Shown here: positions 51,177 to 59,492 of the stretch, one piece after another
Layout: the number at the start of each line of letters is the position of its first letter
Numbering within the stretch: the stretch's first letter is position 1
Origin: BPIH01 sp042408535
GTDB taxonomy: Bacteria > Chloroflexota > Limnocylindria > Limnocylindrales > CSP1-4
Direction: 5' to 3'
Length of the DNA stretch: 64,000 bases
Assembly: GCA_042408535.1 (NCBI GenBank)
Contig: JBHORA010000039.1
Span: forward strand, 1-64,000
Program-made: the position numbers and the translations under genes
The notes under the pieces: model-generated
What the model was told of the DNA's origin: nothing
Database searches by the model: none
The model's input: only the letters and a program-made list of their open reading frames with translations

Positions 51177-54152
51177 TCAGGCGAGCCGGAGACTCGGTGG
51201 GTCGACGGGCGTCGGGACCTGGAGGCCGAGCTCTCCCGCGAGGGCCTCACCCTCGGCGGCCGTCGCGATCCGCCCGTGACCACCTCGCTTGGCGACGAAG
51301 CAGGCTCGATCGGCGGCCAGGAGGACCTCCTCGGGCGTTCGCCCGTTGGCTGGGAACGTCGCCGCCCCGATCGAGCAGCTGACAGTGAGCCCGGCCCGGG
51401 CCCACTCCGACCCTGGTCCCCCGACGGCAAGGACGGCGTCCCGGATCCGGCTTGCCGCGGCGACGGTGCCGCTCATGTCCGCTCCCCGGAGGATGATGGC
51501 GAACTCGTCGCCGCCGTAGCGGAAGACCCAGTCCGCCCCTCGTCCGACCCGCGGGATCGCGGCGGCGATGTCCCGGAGGTAGCGGTCGCCGGCCTGGTGG
51601 CCGAGGGCGTCGTTCACGCTCTTGAAGTCGTCGAGGTCGACCATGAGGAGGCCGAAGGGTTCGCCAGCCTCGACGAGTCGGGCGAGCCATTCCTTGAAGG
51701 TCCCGTGGTTGAGGAGCCCGGTCAAGGCGTCGGTCTGGGCCCGGACGGCAACGGCCCGGTGGACCTCCGCGTTCTGGAGGGCGATGGAGACCTGGGCCGC
51801 GAAGAGCTTCACGAGCTCGAACTCGTCGGGGGTGTAGCGCCGAGTGCCGAACCGCTCGAGCATGAGGATCCCGGTTGCCCCCGTCCGCCCGCGAAGCGGG
51901 GCGACGATCCGGCTTCCCACCCGAGCTCCTCCGGCCGGCGCGTCCCCAGCGCCTCCCGGCGAACGGTCGGACGATGCCGATCCCTCGACGAGGCGCGGAC
52001 TGTTCTCCTCGAGGACGAGCTTCGCCAGGCGTCGGGCTTCGGCGTCCCAGTTCGCGGGCGCTGCCGTCGAAAGGCCCTTCGCGGCGAGGGGTCGGAGGCT
52101 CATCGCCTGCGAATCGACGACGGCGATCGTGATCCGGTCGTAGCCGATGATCGAGGCGAGCCCATCGGCGACCTGATCGAGGACGGCCCGCGGGTCGAGG
52201 GTCGCCAGGATCGACTCGGTCATCCGGAGGAGCTCCCGCTGACCAACGAGCTGACGCTCGAGGGCTGCCGACTGGGCCCGGAGCCGCTCGGTGGCGTCGG
52301 CGTTCGCCATCGCCTGGGCCGCGAAGCTGGCGTAGATGACGAGGAGCCGCAGATCGTCGTCGGTGAACTGGTGGAGGCCGAGTTTCGAGAGGACGAGGAC
52401 CCCGAGGACGTCGTCCTCGTGGAGCATCGGCGCCAGGAGCATCGACTCGTCGAGGTCGGCGTCGGTGCCGGGGATCGTGAGGGCCCGCGGATCGTGGGCG
52501 GCGTCGCCGACGATCTGGGCGACCCGATGCGCGGCGACCCAGCCGGTGAGGCCGAGCCCGACCTTCGTCCGAAGCTGGTCCGGCGTCTCGTCCACGTACT
52601 CGCCGATCCGCCCCCGCATGGCGACCGGGATGAGGTCTTCGCCGTAGCGCCGATAGACGCGGACGTTGTGGTGATCGATGAGCTCGCTCAGCTCGGAGAC
52701 GATCGCCTCGCCGATCTCCCGCACCGACGACAGTCGGGAGAGCCTCGCTCCAAGCTGCTGGATCGAGGCGAGCTGGGCCGTCCAGCGCGCCATCTGCCCG
52801 TAGTCCCGGGCGGTCCGGACGGCGACGCTGGCATGGTCGGCGAAGGCCGCCAAGGTGGCGAGGTCGGCCGGTGCAAACGAGCGACCCGCCGCGGGATAGA
52901 GATCGAGGAGGCCGAGGGTGACCCCCCGGTCGACGAGCGGCACGACCGCGCGACCGACGACGCCCTCCTGGACGGCAGCCGAGCGAAGGGCAGCCTCCCG
53001 CGGGTCTGACCGGATGTCGCTGCTCGTCCGCGGCTCGCGGGTGGCGAGGGCCTCCGCCACGAGGGAGGAGCGGGCGGGATCCGAGACGAGGGCGAGATAG
53101 GCCGCCGACAGACGACGCGCGATCCCGACCTCGAAGCGGCCGGGGAGCCCGCGGGCGAGGTAGATGGCTCCCCGGTCGGCCCCGAAGAAGACGAGGGCGT
53201 GGTCGATGAGGGTCTCGAGAACCTGGCCGAGGTCGAGACGCCCGCCGAGGTCGAGGGCGATCCGGCGGAGCGCCTCGGTCGATTGGAGCGCTCGACGGGC
53301 GTCAGCTTCGGCTCGTTCGGCTCGGACGATGGCGCCGACGATCCCAGCGAGGCTGCCAGCGAAGTCGGGGCGTGGCAGCGAGGCGAGGGGGCCGTCCGTG
53401 GCGAGCCAGAGGATCGCCGGCAGGCTGCCCCCTGCCGGAGCGGCGACCGCGAGCTCCGGGCCGAGTCCGACGATCGGTTCGGTTCCGGGTCCAGGGAACG
53501 AGGCGAGGCCGCTCCGGAGGGCCGCCGTGAGGAGACGGTGTCCCGGGTCGAGGGGGCCCGCCGGGCCGGTACCCGCCGTGGCCCGGGCGACGAAGCCTTC
53601 GGTCTCGAGCTGCCAGACGCCGACGGCGGCAAGACCGAGGCCATCGAGAATCGCCCGGATGGCGGCGCCGAGCGGGTTTGGACTACCCGCGTCGGCAGCG
53701 GCGAGGCCGACGCGAGTGACGAGGTCGAGCTCGATTCGCCGTCGCTCGGCCTCGAGGAGGCTGTCGGCGACAGGCGTTGTCGGGTGGGCGAGGGAGTCGT
53801 GGTCCGGCCCCGGCGAGGCTCGCCACCCGGCGAGGCCCCCGCCACCGTCCGGCGGCGCGGTTCGGGCCCCGCGTGGCGTCGCCCCCGGCACCTTTGCCGG
53901 AGCGTCGTCGAGCGACTCGCGGGCGCGATCGTGGCGACCTCGCTGGGTCTCGGCCAGGAACCGCTCGAGATCGGCGAGGCGGAAGCGCCGGTCACCGCGA
54001 GCGTTGATCCGGAAGTGGCGGAGGAGACCTCGGTCGCTCCAGGCCCGGACGGTGTTCGGATGGACGCCGAGGATCCGGGCGGTCCGGGTGACGGAGAGGG
54101 TCGCCTCCGTCCGCCGGGGAGAGGGCGGTGGATCGTTCGAGAAATCGGGCAT
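51177..54152 (-). CDS. HTH-GAF-GGDEF diguanylate cyclase
   Basis: 991 residues. N-terminal MerR/excisionase-type HTH (about 18-70; SVTRTARILGVHPNTVRAWS, RRFRLADLERFL), three or four GAF sensor domains (about 140-790; for example VGVWQLETEGFVARATAG, VFFGADRGAIYLARGLPG, IIGYDRITIAVVDSQAMS), then a GGDEF domain with intact GGDEF (880-884) and the inhibitory I-site R-x-x-D (RGAD, 871-874) exactly five residues upstream. It should make cyclic-di-GMP in response to GAF ligands. A DNA-binding HTH on a cyclase is unusual and suggests it also binds DNA. No EAL domain. Confidence 0.88.
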   Translation of the reverse strand: MPDFSNDPPPSPRRTEATLSVTRTARILGVHPNTVRAWSDRGLLRHFRINARGDRRFRLADLERFLAETQRGRHDRARESLDDAPAKVPGATPRGARTAPPDGGGGLAGWRASPGPDHDSLAHPTTPVADSLLEAERRRIELDLVTRVGLAAADAGSPNPLGAAIRAILDGLGLAAVGVWQLETEGFVARATAGTGPAGPLDPGHRLLTAALRSGLASFPGPGTEPIVGLGPELAVAAPAGGSLPAILWLATDGPLASLPRPDFAGSLAGIVGAIVRAERAEADARRALQSTEALRRIALDLGGRLDLGQVLETLIDHALVFFGADRGAIYLARGLPGRFEVGIARRLSAAYLALVSDPARSSLVAEALATREPRTSSDIRSDPREAALRSAAVQEGVVGRAVVPLVDRGVTLGLLDLYPAAGRSFAPADLATLAAFADHASVAVRTARDYGQMARWTAQLASIQQLGARLSRLSSVREIGEAIVSELSELIDHHNVRVYRRYGEDLIPVAMRGRIGEYVDETPDQLRTKVGLGLTGWVAAHRVAQIVGDAAHDPRALTIPGTDADLDESMLLAPMLHEDDVLGVLVLSKLGLHQFTDDDLRLLVIYASFAAQAMANADATERLRAQSAALERQLVGQRELLRMTESILATLDPRAVLDQVADGLASIIGYDRITIAVVDSQAMSLRPLAAKGLSTAAPANWDAEARRLAKLVLEENSPRLVEGSASSDRSPGGAGDAPAGGARVGSRIVAPLRGRTGATGILMLERFGTRRYTPDEFELVKLFAAQVSIALQNAEVHRAVAVRAQTDALTGLLNHGTFKEWLARLVEAGEPFGLLMVDLDDFKSVNDALGHQAGDRYLRDIAAAIPRVGRGADWVFRYGGDEFAIILRGADMSGTVAAASRIRDAVLAVGGPGSEWARAGLTVSCSIGAATFPANGRTPEEVLLAADRACFVAKRGGHGRIATAAEGEALAGELGLQVPTPVDPPSLRLA

Positions 54153-54466
54153 CGTCGAGGTGGGTGACCGGAGCTCCGTGTGCTGTTCGTGTCCTCTCGT
54201 GGCCGGGAGCGACCCGCCCCGGGCCGACGACGCTCGCTGCGGGACCGGGATCCCTGGTGGGAAATGTGAAGTCGGCGAGCGGAACGGTACAGACGGTCAC
54301 AGATCCTGCCAATGGGACGAAGGTCCCGCCGGGCTGACGCTTCTGGCGTCCTCACCGAAGCCACCGGGGCGCCGAAGCGCGGAGTTCGACGGACCCGGAG
54401 CGGGGCCCCGGCGGGAGCCCCCGCAGCGCCCCCAGCGACGGATCCGCTGCCGGCCCGCGGCGGCCC
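54153..54466. other. Intergenic region
   Basis: About 310 bases upstream of the cyclase gene (minus strand). No gene, RNA or clear promoter is recognised; two GC-rich inverted stretches near 54395-54440 may pair. Confidence 0.4.
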
Positions 54467-54961
54467 TCAGCGGCGCCGGTCCGTCTCCTCCCCCGGCACG
54501 AGCCGGACGTAGAGGAGCGTCACCGCCACGGCGAGGAATCCGACGAGGAGGACGAGGCCAACGGCGACGAGCGGTTCGCCGACGAAGCCCGGCCCCTGGC
54601 CGGGGCTCCGCGGATCGCCGATCGGCGGTGACGGGGTCGGGCTCGCCGCCCGGACGACACCGGTTCCGAACGAGCCGAGCCTCGCCGCGACCCCGATCGG
54701 TGCGCCGGGGAGCGAGGTCGCGACGAGGAGGACGACGAGGAGGGCAACGACGACCAGGGCGCTCGGCGACGACGATCGGCCCGGAGCGACGCCCGCGATC
54801 GTGGGCCCCCCGCCGACCGCGGGCGTCCCGGCGGGGCGTCGCCTCCTCGCCGCTCGTCCCGTCTCCGCCGGCCGCCCCGTCTCCGCCGGCCGCTCCGTCT
54901 CTGCCGGCCGCTCCGTCTCCGCCGGCCGCCGTCGCCGAGGGAGATCCGCCACGGTCGTCAC
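54467..54961 (-). CDS. Membrane protein with repetitive N-terminus, unknown
   Basis: 164 residues: an Arg/Pro/Glu-rich head with four RPAET repeats (about 13-36), then a helix (SALVVVALLVVLLVATSL), an outer loop, and a second helix (EPLVAVGLVLLVGFLAVAVT) with a charged tail. The ATG overlaps the stop of the GIDE-like gene upstream (ATGA), so the two form an operon. No family is recognised. The RPAET tract is encoded by a 15-18-base DNA repeat and may vary in length. Confidence 0.55.
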   Translation of the reverse strand: MTTVADLPRRRRPAETERPAETERPAETGRPAETGRAARRRRPAGTPAVGGGPTIAGVAPGRSSSPSALVVVALLVVLLVATSLPGAPIGVAARLGSFGTGVVRAASPTPSPPIGDPRSPGQGPGFVGEPLVAVGLVLLVGFLAVAVTLLYVRLVPGEETDRRR

Positions 54962-55677
54962 CCGACGAGGAGGCCGACGAGGCCGACGAGGACGCCGCCT
55001 CCGATGGCGAGGAGCCCACCGACGAAGAGGACGGCGGCGGCAGCCGGACGGAGTCGCTCCCCCTCGACGAGGACCCGCATCGCCTCGGCCGGCTCGAGGG
55101 TCGTCAGGACGAGGTCCCGCCCGAGGCCCGGTCCGAGCCGAACCCGCCCGTCGGGGCCGAGGGTCGGGACCCCGAGGGCGATGGCGTGCTCGACCGACGA
55201 GATCTGCTCGACGCGGACCCGGACGACGGCGCCCGCTGGCGTGCCGGGCGGGAGCCGCTCGGCCAGCTCGCTCGCTCGGCCCCGGGACTCCCGGGGCAGG
55301 ACGACGAGGCCGGCATCGAGGGCGCTTTCGTCGATGGCGATCGCGTCGAGCCCCTCGCGGATCGCGAAGGGGACGGCCTGACGGTGATCGTCGACCGTTC
55401 GCCAGCCGCGCCCCTCGAGGATCTCGATCCGCGTCCGGCGCCAGACGAGGGGCCGATGAGCCGAGTCCTCGAATTCGGCCTCGCTGTCGATCCGCCCGTC
55501 GACCCGGACGTAGCGGGCGATGCCAGATCGGGCGAGGGCGACGGCATCGGCGACCGACACCTGCGGCGTCACCGCCAAAAGACGGCCGATCCGGTACCGG
55601 TGCCCGTAGCTCCTGACGATCGCCACGGCGGCGATGACAGCGAGGAAGCCGAGACCGATGAGGAGGAGGGGAGTCAC
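54958..55677 (-). CDS. GIDE-domain-like membrane protein
   Basis: 239 residues: N-terminal helix (LLLIGLGFLAVIAAVAIVRS), a central region RPLVWRRTRIEILEGRGWRT, VDDHRQAVPFAIREG, DAIAIDESALDAGLVVLPRE matching the GIDE/MULAN-type domain, and two C-terminal helices (AVLFVGGLLAIGGGVLVGLV). In eukaryotes this fold accompanies an E3 ligase RING, which is absent here; the bacterial role is unknown. GTG 55677 is preceded at six bases by TATGAT (55684-55689), pointing to a leaderless start. Coupled to the downstream membrane gene. Confidence 0.7.
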   Translation of the reverse strand: MTPLLLIGLGFLAVIAAVAIVRSYGHRYRIGRLLAVTPQVSVADAVALARSGIARYVRVDGRIDSEAEFEDSAHRPLVWRRTRIEILEGRGWRTVDDHRQAVPFAIREGLDAIAIDESALDAGLVVLPRESRGRASELAERLPPGTPAGAVVRVRVEQISSVEHAIALGVPTLGPDGRVRLGPGLGRDLVLTTLEPAEAMRVLVEGERLRPAAAAVLFVGGLLAIGGGVLVGLVGLLVG

Positions 55678-56018
55678 GAGCCGATCATACGCGGCAGGCG
55701 CCGGCGAGCCGATCGACGGGCGGGCCGGGGGCCGAGGCCAGGGCCGAGGCTCGGCTCCGATGAGGGCGACGAGGGGGCCGGAGCCTGACCGAGCCGCCGA
55801 TCCCGCGAACGAAAGGGCCCGAAGGAACCTACCCAACGCGTGGACATTGATGTGATCGCTGTCGTTAGCGTCGCTCGGCCCCTTCGGGCTGAGACGAATG
55901 CTACGCGATCCCCGGATCGGCGGCAATGGCCTTATCCACGAGATTCTGCGCTCGCTCCGGACTTATCCACCAATCGTCCACAGCTCGGGGTCATCCCGGG
56001 CGGAGCTCGGTCGCTCGT
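55678..56018. other. Intergenic region with DnaA-box-like sites
   Basis: TTATCCACG (55932-55940) and TTATCCACC (55963-55971) each match eight of nine positions of the DnaA box, and TCGTCCACA (55975-55983) matches seven. They lie in one orientation within 52 bases in an AT-richer patch. No dnaA, dnaN or other origin gene is nearby. No coding sequence is seen. Confidence 0.45.
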
Positions 56019-56630
56019 TCAGCCACCCCCGAGCCGCCGCCCAGTCCTCGGATCGAGGATCGCCCGCTCGCCGCCGTAGCTCTCGAGGACGAGCCGTCCC
56101 CCGACGAGCTCGGCCCCCGCGACGACGTCGCTGTGCCCGATCCGCCAGGCGACGGAGCCGTCGGCCTCGAGGGCGAAGGTTTCGATCTCGGCCTGGACGA
56201 TGAGGTGGGGCAGCCGGGGCGAGCCGAAGAGGCCGATGATCGGGCTTGCCGAGCGATGGAGCCAGCGGAGGTCACCCGACCGGGTCTCGAAGCCGTAGCA
56301 GTGGAACCCGTAGCGAACGACGAGGAGCCCCTCGCTGTCCCAGTGGAGCGCGGTCGGCTCGTCGTAGATCGTCGAGGCGAGGCGGACGGCCCAGCTCCCG
56401 CCGGGCCCCGTGACCCGGAGCTCGGCTCGACAGCGCGCCTCGGGGTCGTCGGCGACGAGCTCGCCGAGGTCGACGATCTCGGGGCTGGCCGACCCTGCTC
56501 GCTCAGGAACCCCTTCCTCGAGGGCCGCTCCGCCGCCGCTGCCCGTCCAGCGGACCCAGGCCCGAAGGCCACCCGGGTAGTCGACGACCGACTCGCGGGC
56601 CGCTCGCGGGTCCGCTGCCGCTTCAGGCAC
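56019..56630 (-). CDS. Beta-propeller-like hypothetical protein
   Basis: 203 residues. The second half reads EGLLVVRYGFHCYGFETRSG, DLRWLHRSASPIIGLFGSPR, LPHLIVQAEIETFALEADGS, VAWRIGHSDVVAGAELVGGR. This is a strand-turn repeat reminiscent of PQQ/WD blades (G-x-x-x-W). No signal peptide. GTG 56630 is preferred because it overlaps the YbaK stop by eight bases; an upstream TTG at 56663 would overlap more. The DNA is co-oriented with ybaK, so the two are probably cotranscribed. Confidence 0.55.
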   Translation of the reverse strand: MPEAAADPRAARESVVDYPGGLRAWVRWTGSGGGAALEEGVPERAGSASPEIVDLGELVADDPEARCRAELRVTGPGGSWAVRLASTIYDEPTALHWDSEGLLVVRYGFHCYGFETRSGDLRWLHRSASPIIGLFGSPRLPHLIVQAEIETFALEADGSVAWRIGHSDVVAGAELVGGRLVLESYGGERAILDPRTGRRLGGG

Positions 56631-57198
56631 TCGCGTTCTGGGTCGTCGGTGGGCGGTTCGCAAGTCCCTCGCCGACGGCCGGTTGCGATGCTTCGGTGAT
56701 CGGGGCGACGACGGCGTTGGCGAGGAGCCGGAGCGAGGCGGGCGGCACCGGGAAGACGGCGGTCGGTGTTCCGGCGGCGGCCCAGACGACCGGATACCGA
56801 CCGAGGTCGGGGTCCATGATGACCCGGATCGGCTTCGGATGGCCGAAGGGCGGGATCCCGCCGATGACGAACCCGGTCAGCTCGTTCGCCTCCTTCGCCG
56901 TCGCACGCCGGATGTCGGGTGCGCCAGTCACGGCAGCGAGACGGGCGACGTCCACCCGGTTTCGCCCTGAGACGAGGCAGATGATCGGCTCGAGCCCACC
57001 GTCGTCGTTCGGGGCGACGAAGACGAGGGACTTCACGATCTGGCCCAGGTCGGCTCCCACGGCGGCTGCGGCCTCGGCGGCGGTGTGGGTCGACTGCTCG
57101 AAGACTCGGATGTCGAGGCTGACCCCCTTGCGGGCTGCGGCCTCGACGACGCGCTGGATCGCCGGGTGGGTCGTGCTGTCGGGTGAGCTCTCGGGCAC
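56623..57198 (-). CDS. YbaK/EbsC-type aminoacyl-tRNA deacylase
   Basis: 191 residues. Edits mischarged tRNA (Cys-tRNA-Pro type). Fold landmarks: HTAAEAAAAVGADLGQIVKS with the conserved lysine, LVFVAPNDDGG, LVSGRNRVD, TGFVIGGIPPFGHPKPIRVI and a C-terminal strand. GTG 57198 is chosen from the family's N-terminal length and from TAGACT (57206-57211) seven bases upstream, again a leaderless-looking start. Divergent from the HAD gene. The specific tRNA cannot be told. Confidence 0.85.
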   Translation of the reverse strand: MPESSPDSTTHPAIQRVVEAAARKGVSLDIRVFEQSTHTAAEAAAAVGADLGQIVKSLVFVAPNDDGGLEPIICLVSGRNRVDVARLAAVTGAPDIRRATAKEANELTGFVIGGIPPFGHPKPIRVIMDPDLGRYPVVWAAAGTPTAVFPVPPASLRLLANAVVAPITEASQPAVGEGLANRPPTTQNASA

Positions 57199-57305
57199 GG
57201 CCCGGAGTCTACCACGGGCCCTGGTCGATTCCCAGGAGTTCGTCGCGCAGCCGGACCAGGCGCCATGCCGCACTGCTCGCCCGACCCGAGTACGATCGGG
57301 GCACG

Positions 57306-58013
57306 ATGGTCGCGATCCTCTTCGACTGGGACGGCACCCTCGCCGACAGCCTCGCCACCTTCTTCCAGGCGAACCGCCGCCTCCTCGCCGTCTACGGCCG
57401 GCCCTTCGATGCCGAGCGCTACCGGCGAGCCTATTCGCCCGATTGGCGCCGGCTCTACCGCCGCCTTGGTATTCCGCCTCACCGGCTCGCCGAGGCGAAC
57501 GCCGTCTGGCAGCGCCACTTCGATCCCGCCGGCGCCCGTCTCTTCCCGGGCGTCCGCGCGGCCCTCGAGGCCCTCGACGCGGCCGGCGCCCGGCTCGGGG
57601 TCGTGACGGCGACGCGACGAGCGGTCGTCGAGCCGCAGCTCGAGCGGTTCGGCCTCCTCGGCCTCCTCGACGTCCTCGTCACCGTCGACGATACGCCGGC
57701 CACGAAGCCGGACCCCGCCCCGCTCCGCCTCGCCATCGAGCGCCTCGGGTTGTCGGAGGCGGGGGCCGATGGGTCGATTTGGTACGTCGGCGATGCTCCC
57801 GACGACATGCGGATGGCGCGCCGGCTCGGCATCCCGGCGATCGGCATTCCCTCCCTTCTCAGTCGCCCGGCGACCCTCCGATCGGCCGGCGCCGTCGAGA
57901 TCTGGCCATCGGTGCCTTCCTGGGCAGCGAGCTTCCTCGGCCGGCTCCGGGCCGAGGGGGTGGGTCTGAGCGGCAGCGCCCCGACCGAGGCCACCCCCGA
58001 GGGCCGCCCGTAG
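57306..58013 (+). CDS. HAD-family phosphatase (PGP/Gph-like)
   Basis: 235 residues. Motif I DWDGTLADS (nucleophile Asp), motif II VVTATRR (Thr), motif III lysine TKPDPAP, motif IV YVGDAPDDM. An alpha-helical cap between motifs I and II places it with phosphoglycolate phosphatase-like enzymes; the true substrate is unknown. TACGAT (57291-57296) ends nine bases before the ATG. Followed after 26 bases by thiamine pyrophosphokinase on the same strand, so it could dephosphorylate a thiamine intermediate, but that is speculative. Confidence 0.85.
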   Translation: MVAILFDWDGTLADSLATFFQANRRLLAVYGRPFDAERYRRAYSPDWRRLYRRLGIPPHRLAEANAVWQRHFDPAGARLFPGVRAALEALDAAGARLGVVTATRRAVVEPQLERFGLLGLLDVLVTVDDTPATKPDPAPLRLAIERLGLSEAGADGSIWYVGDAPDDMRMARRLGIPAIGIPSLLSRPATLRSAGAVEIWPSVPSWAASFLGRLRAEGVGLSGSAPTEATPEGRP

Positions 58014-58039
58014 CCCGGCCGCGTCCGTCCTCCGGAGCC

Positions 58040-58726
58040 GTGCACGCCCTCGTCGTCGCCGATGGACGGGTTTCCGCGCTGGAGCGCCTCGACGAGGCCT
58101 GGCCGGGCTGGGCGAGCGATGTCGATCTCGTCGTCGCCGCCGACGGCGGGGCTCGGGTGGCCGAGCGGCTCGGGTTGCGGATCGACCTCGTCGTCGGCGA
58201 TCTCGACTCCCTCGATCGGGCCGACGAGGAGCGGCTCCGCGCCATGGGCGTCGCCTTCGAGTCGGCGCCGAGGGACAAGGACGAAACCGACACCGAGCTC
58301 GCCCTCCTCGCTGCCCTCCGGCGGGGTGCCGATCGCCTGACGATCCTCGGTGCCCTCGGCGGGCGGCGGCTCGACCACGAGCTCGCCAACCTGTGGCTTC
58401 TCGGCCACCCGGCCCTCGGAGAGGTCCCGGCGGTCATCCTCGACGAGACGGCCCGGGTCCGTCTCCTCCAGGCTCCGGATGGCGCTGGGCAACCCGTCCG
58501 TCTCGACGTGAGCGGCCCCGTCGGCGGCCTCGTCTCCCTCCTCCCCCTCGGCGACGCGGCGCACGGGATCACGACCGAGGGGCTCCGCTATCGGCTCCAC
58601 GACGAGCCCCTCCGCTTCGGGCCGGCGCGCGGGATCTCGAACGTCCGGATCGCCAAACGAGCGAGCGTTCTCCTCCGGGCCGGCCGCCTGCTCGTCGTCG
58701 AAGGCCCTGCTACTCTCTCGCCATGA
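58040..58726 (+). CDS. thiN: Thiamine pyrophosphokinase
   Basis: 228 residues. Converts thiamine and ATP to thiamine diphosphate. Signature blocks: VVAADGGARVAERLGLRID, VVGDLDSLD, RDKDETDTELALLAALRRGA, TILGALGGRRLDHELANLW and the C-terminal GLRYRLHDEPLRFG. GTG 58040 has GGAG four bases upstream and agrees with the family N-terminus. The stop overlaps the next gene (ATGA). No TPP riboswitch is visible upstream. Confidence 0.9.
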   Translation: MHALVVADGRVSALERLDEAWPGWASDVDLVVAADGGARVAERLGLRIDLVVGDLDSLDRADEERLRAMGVAFESAPRDKDETDTELALLAALRRGADRLTILGALGGRRLDHELANLWLLGHPALGEVPAVILDETARVRLLQAPDGAGQPVRLDVSGPVGGLVSLLPLGDAAHGITTEGLRYRLHDEPLRFGPARGISNVRIAKRASVLLRAGRLLVVEGPATLSP

Positions 58727-59232
58727 GCAGCCTGCCGACCGAGGCCGCCGGCGTCCCCACGGTTGGTGCTCCGGCGCCCGACTTCGCCCTCCCCGACGCC
58801 AGCGGCACCGAACACCGCCTCCGTGACCTCCGCGGGCGCTGGGTCGTCCTCTACTTCTACCCGGCCGACGACACACCGGGCTGCACGACCGAGGCCTGCC
58901 AGTTCCGGGACCTCCACGCTGACATCGAGGCGGCCGGCGCCGTCGTCCTCGGCGTCAGCCCCGACGATCCGGCGAGCCATGCCCGCTTCCAGCACAAGTA
59001 CCAGCTCCCCTTCTCCCTCCTCGCCGATGTCGATCATCGGGTCGCCGAGGCCTACGGGGTCTGGCAGCTGAAGACGGCCTACGGTCGCTCCCAGATGGGG
59101 GTGGTTCGATCGACCTTCCTCATCGATCCCGAGGGCCGGATCGCTCGGGTCTGGCCGAAGGTGAAGGCCGACGGCCACGCGGCCGAGGTCCTGGCTGCCC
59201 TCGCCGAGGAGCGAGCCGGACGCCAGGCGTGA
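58723..59232 (+). CDS. bcp: Peroxiredoxin, Bcp/PrxQ type
   Basis: 169 residues. Thiol peroxidase with peroxidatic Cys and resolving Cys spaced as in PrxQ: DDTPGCTTEACQFRD (CxxxxC). Other landmarks: LRDLRGRWVVLYFYPA, LGVSPDDPASHARFQHKY, VVRSTFLIDPEGRI. It overlaps the thiamine pyrophosphokinase stop by four bases. A TACTCT element (58711-58716) six bases before the ATG, inside the upstream gene, could also start a separate leaderless transcript. Confidence 0.93.
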   Translation: MSSLPTEAAGVPTVGAPAPDFALPDASGTEHRLRDLRGRWVVLYFYPADDTPGCTTEACQFRDLHADIEAAGAVVLGVSPDDPASHARFQHKYQLPFSLLADVDHRVAEAYGVWQLKTAYGRSQMGVVRSTFLIDPEGRIARVWPKVKADGHAAEVLAALAEERAGRQA

Positions 59233-59263
59233 ACCTGCCACTCTGGTGCCCGCCCCGACGAAG

Positions 59264-59301
59264 CGAGGCTTCGCTCGTGGGGGGAGACGAGCGAAGCCTC
59301 G
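59264..59301. terminator. Perfect 15-bp hairpin between peroxiredoxin and PIG-L genes
   Basis: CGAGGCTTCGCTCGT (59264-59278) is the exact complement of ACGAGCGAAGCCTCG (59287-59301), with an eight-base G-rich loop. It lies 31 bases after the peroxiredoxin stop. No T-run follows, so it could be a factor-assisted terminator or a small repeat element. Confidence 0.55.
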
Positions 59302-59492
59302 ATGCAACCTTATAGCGTCTTTCGTTGCCCTTTGCAACCCATTCGAGACGGGACGCGGCGTGGGCCGCGCGGGATGGCTCGGAGGGTCTCGTCGGGCCGA
59401 CCGGCCCTGGGCCATTCGGTCGTCGCGGGTCGGTCGGCCGCGCCCTGGCGACCGAGGCCGCGCCCGTCAACCTCGCGGCCAGGTCCCGACGG

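Noticed and set aside
58014..58039. TPP riboswitch upstream of thiamine pyrophosphokinase
   Set aside because: The gap is 26 bases and no CUGAGA or ACCUGA element exists upstream of the operon.
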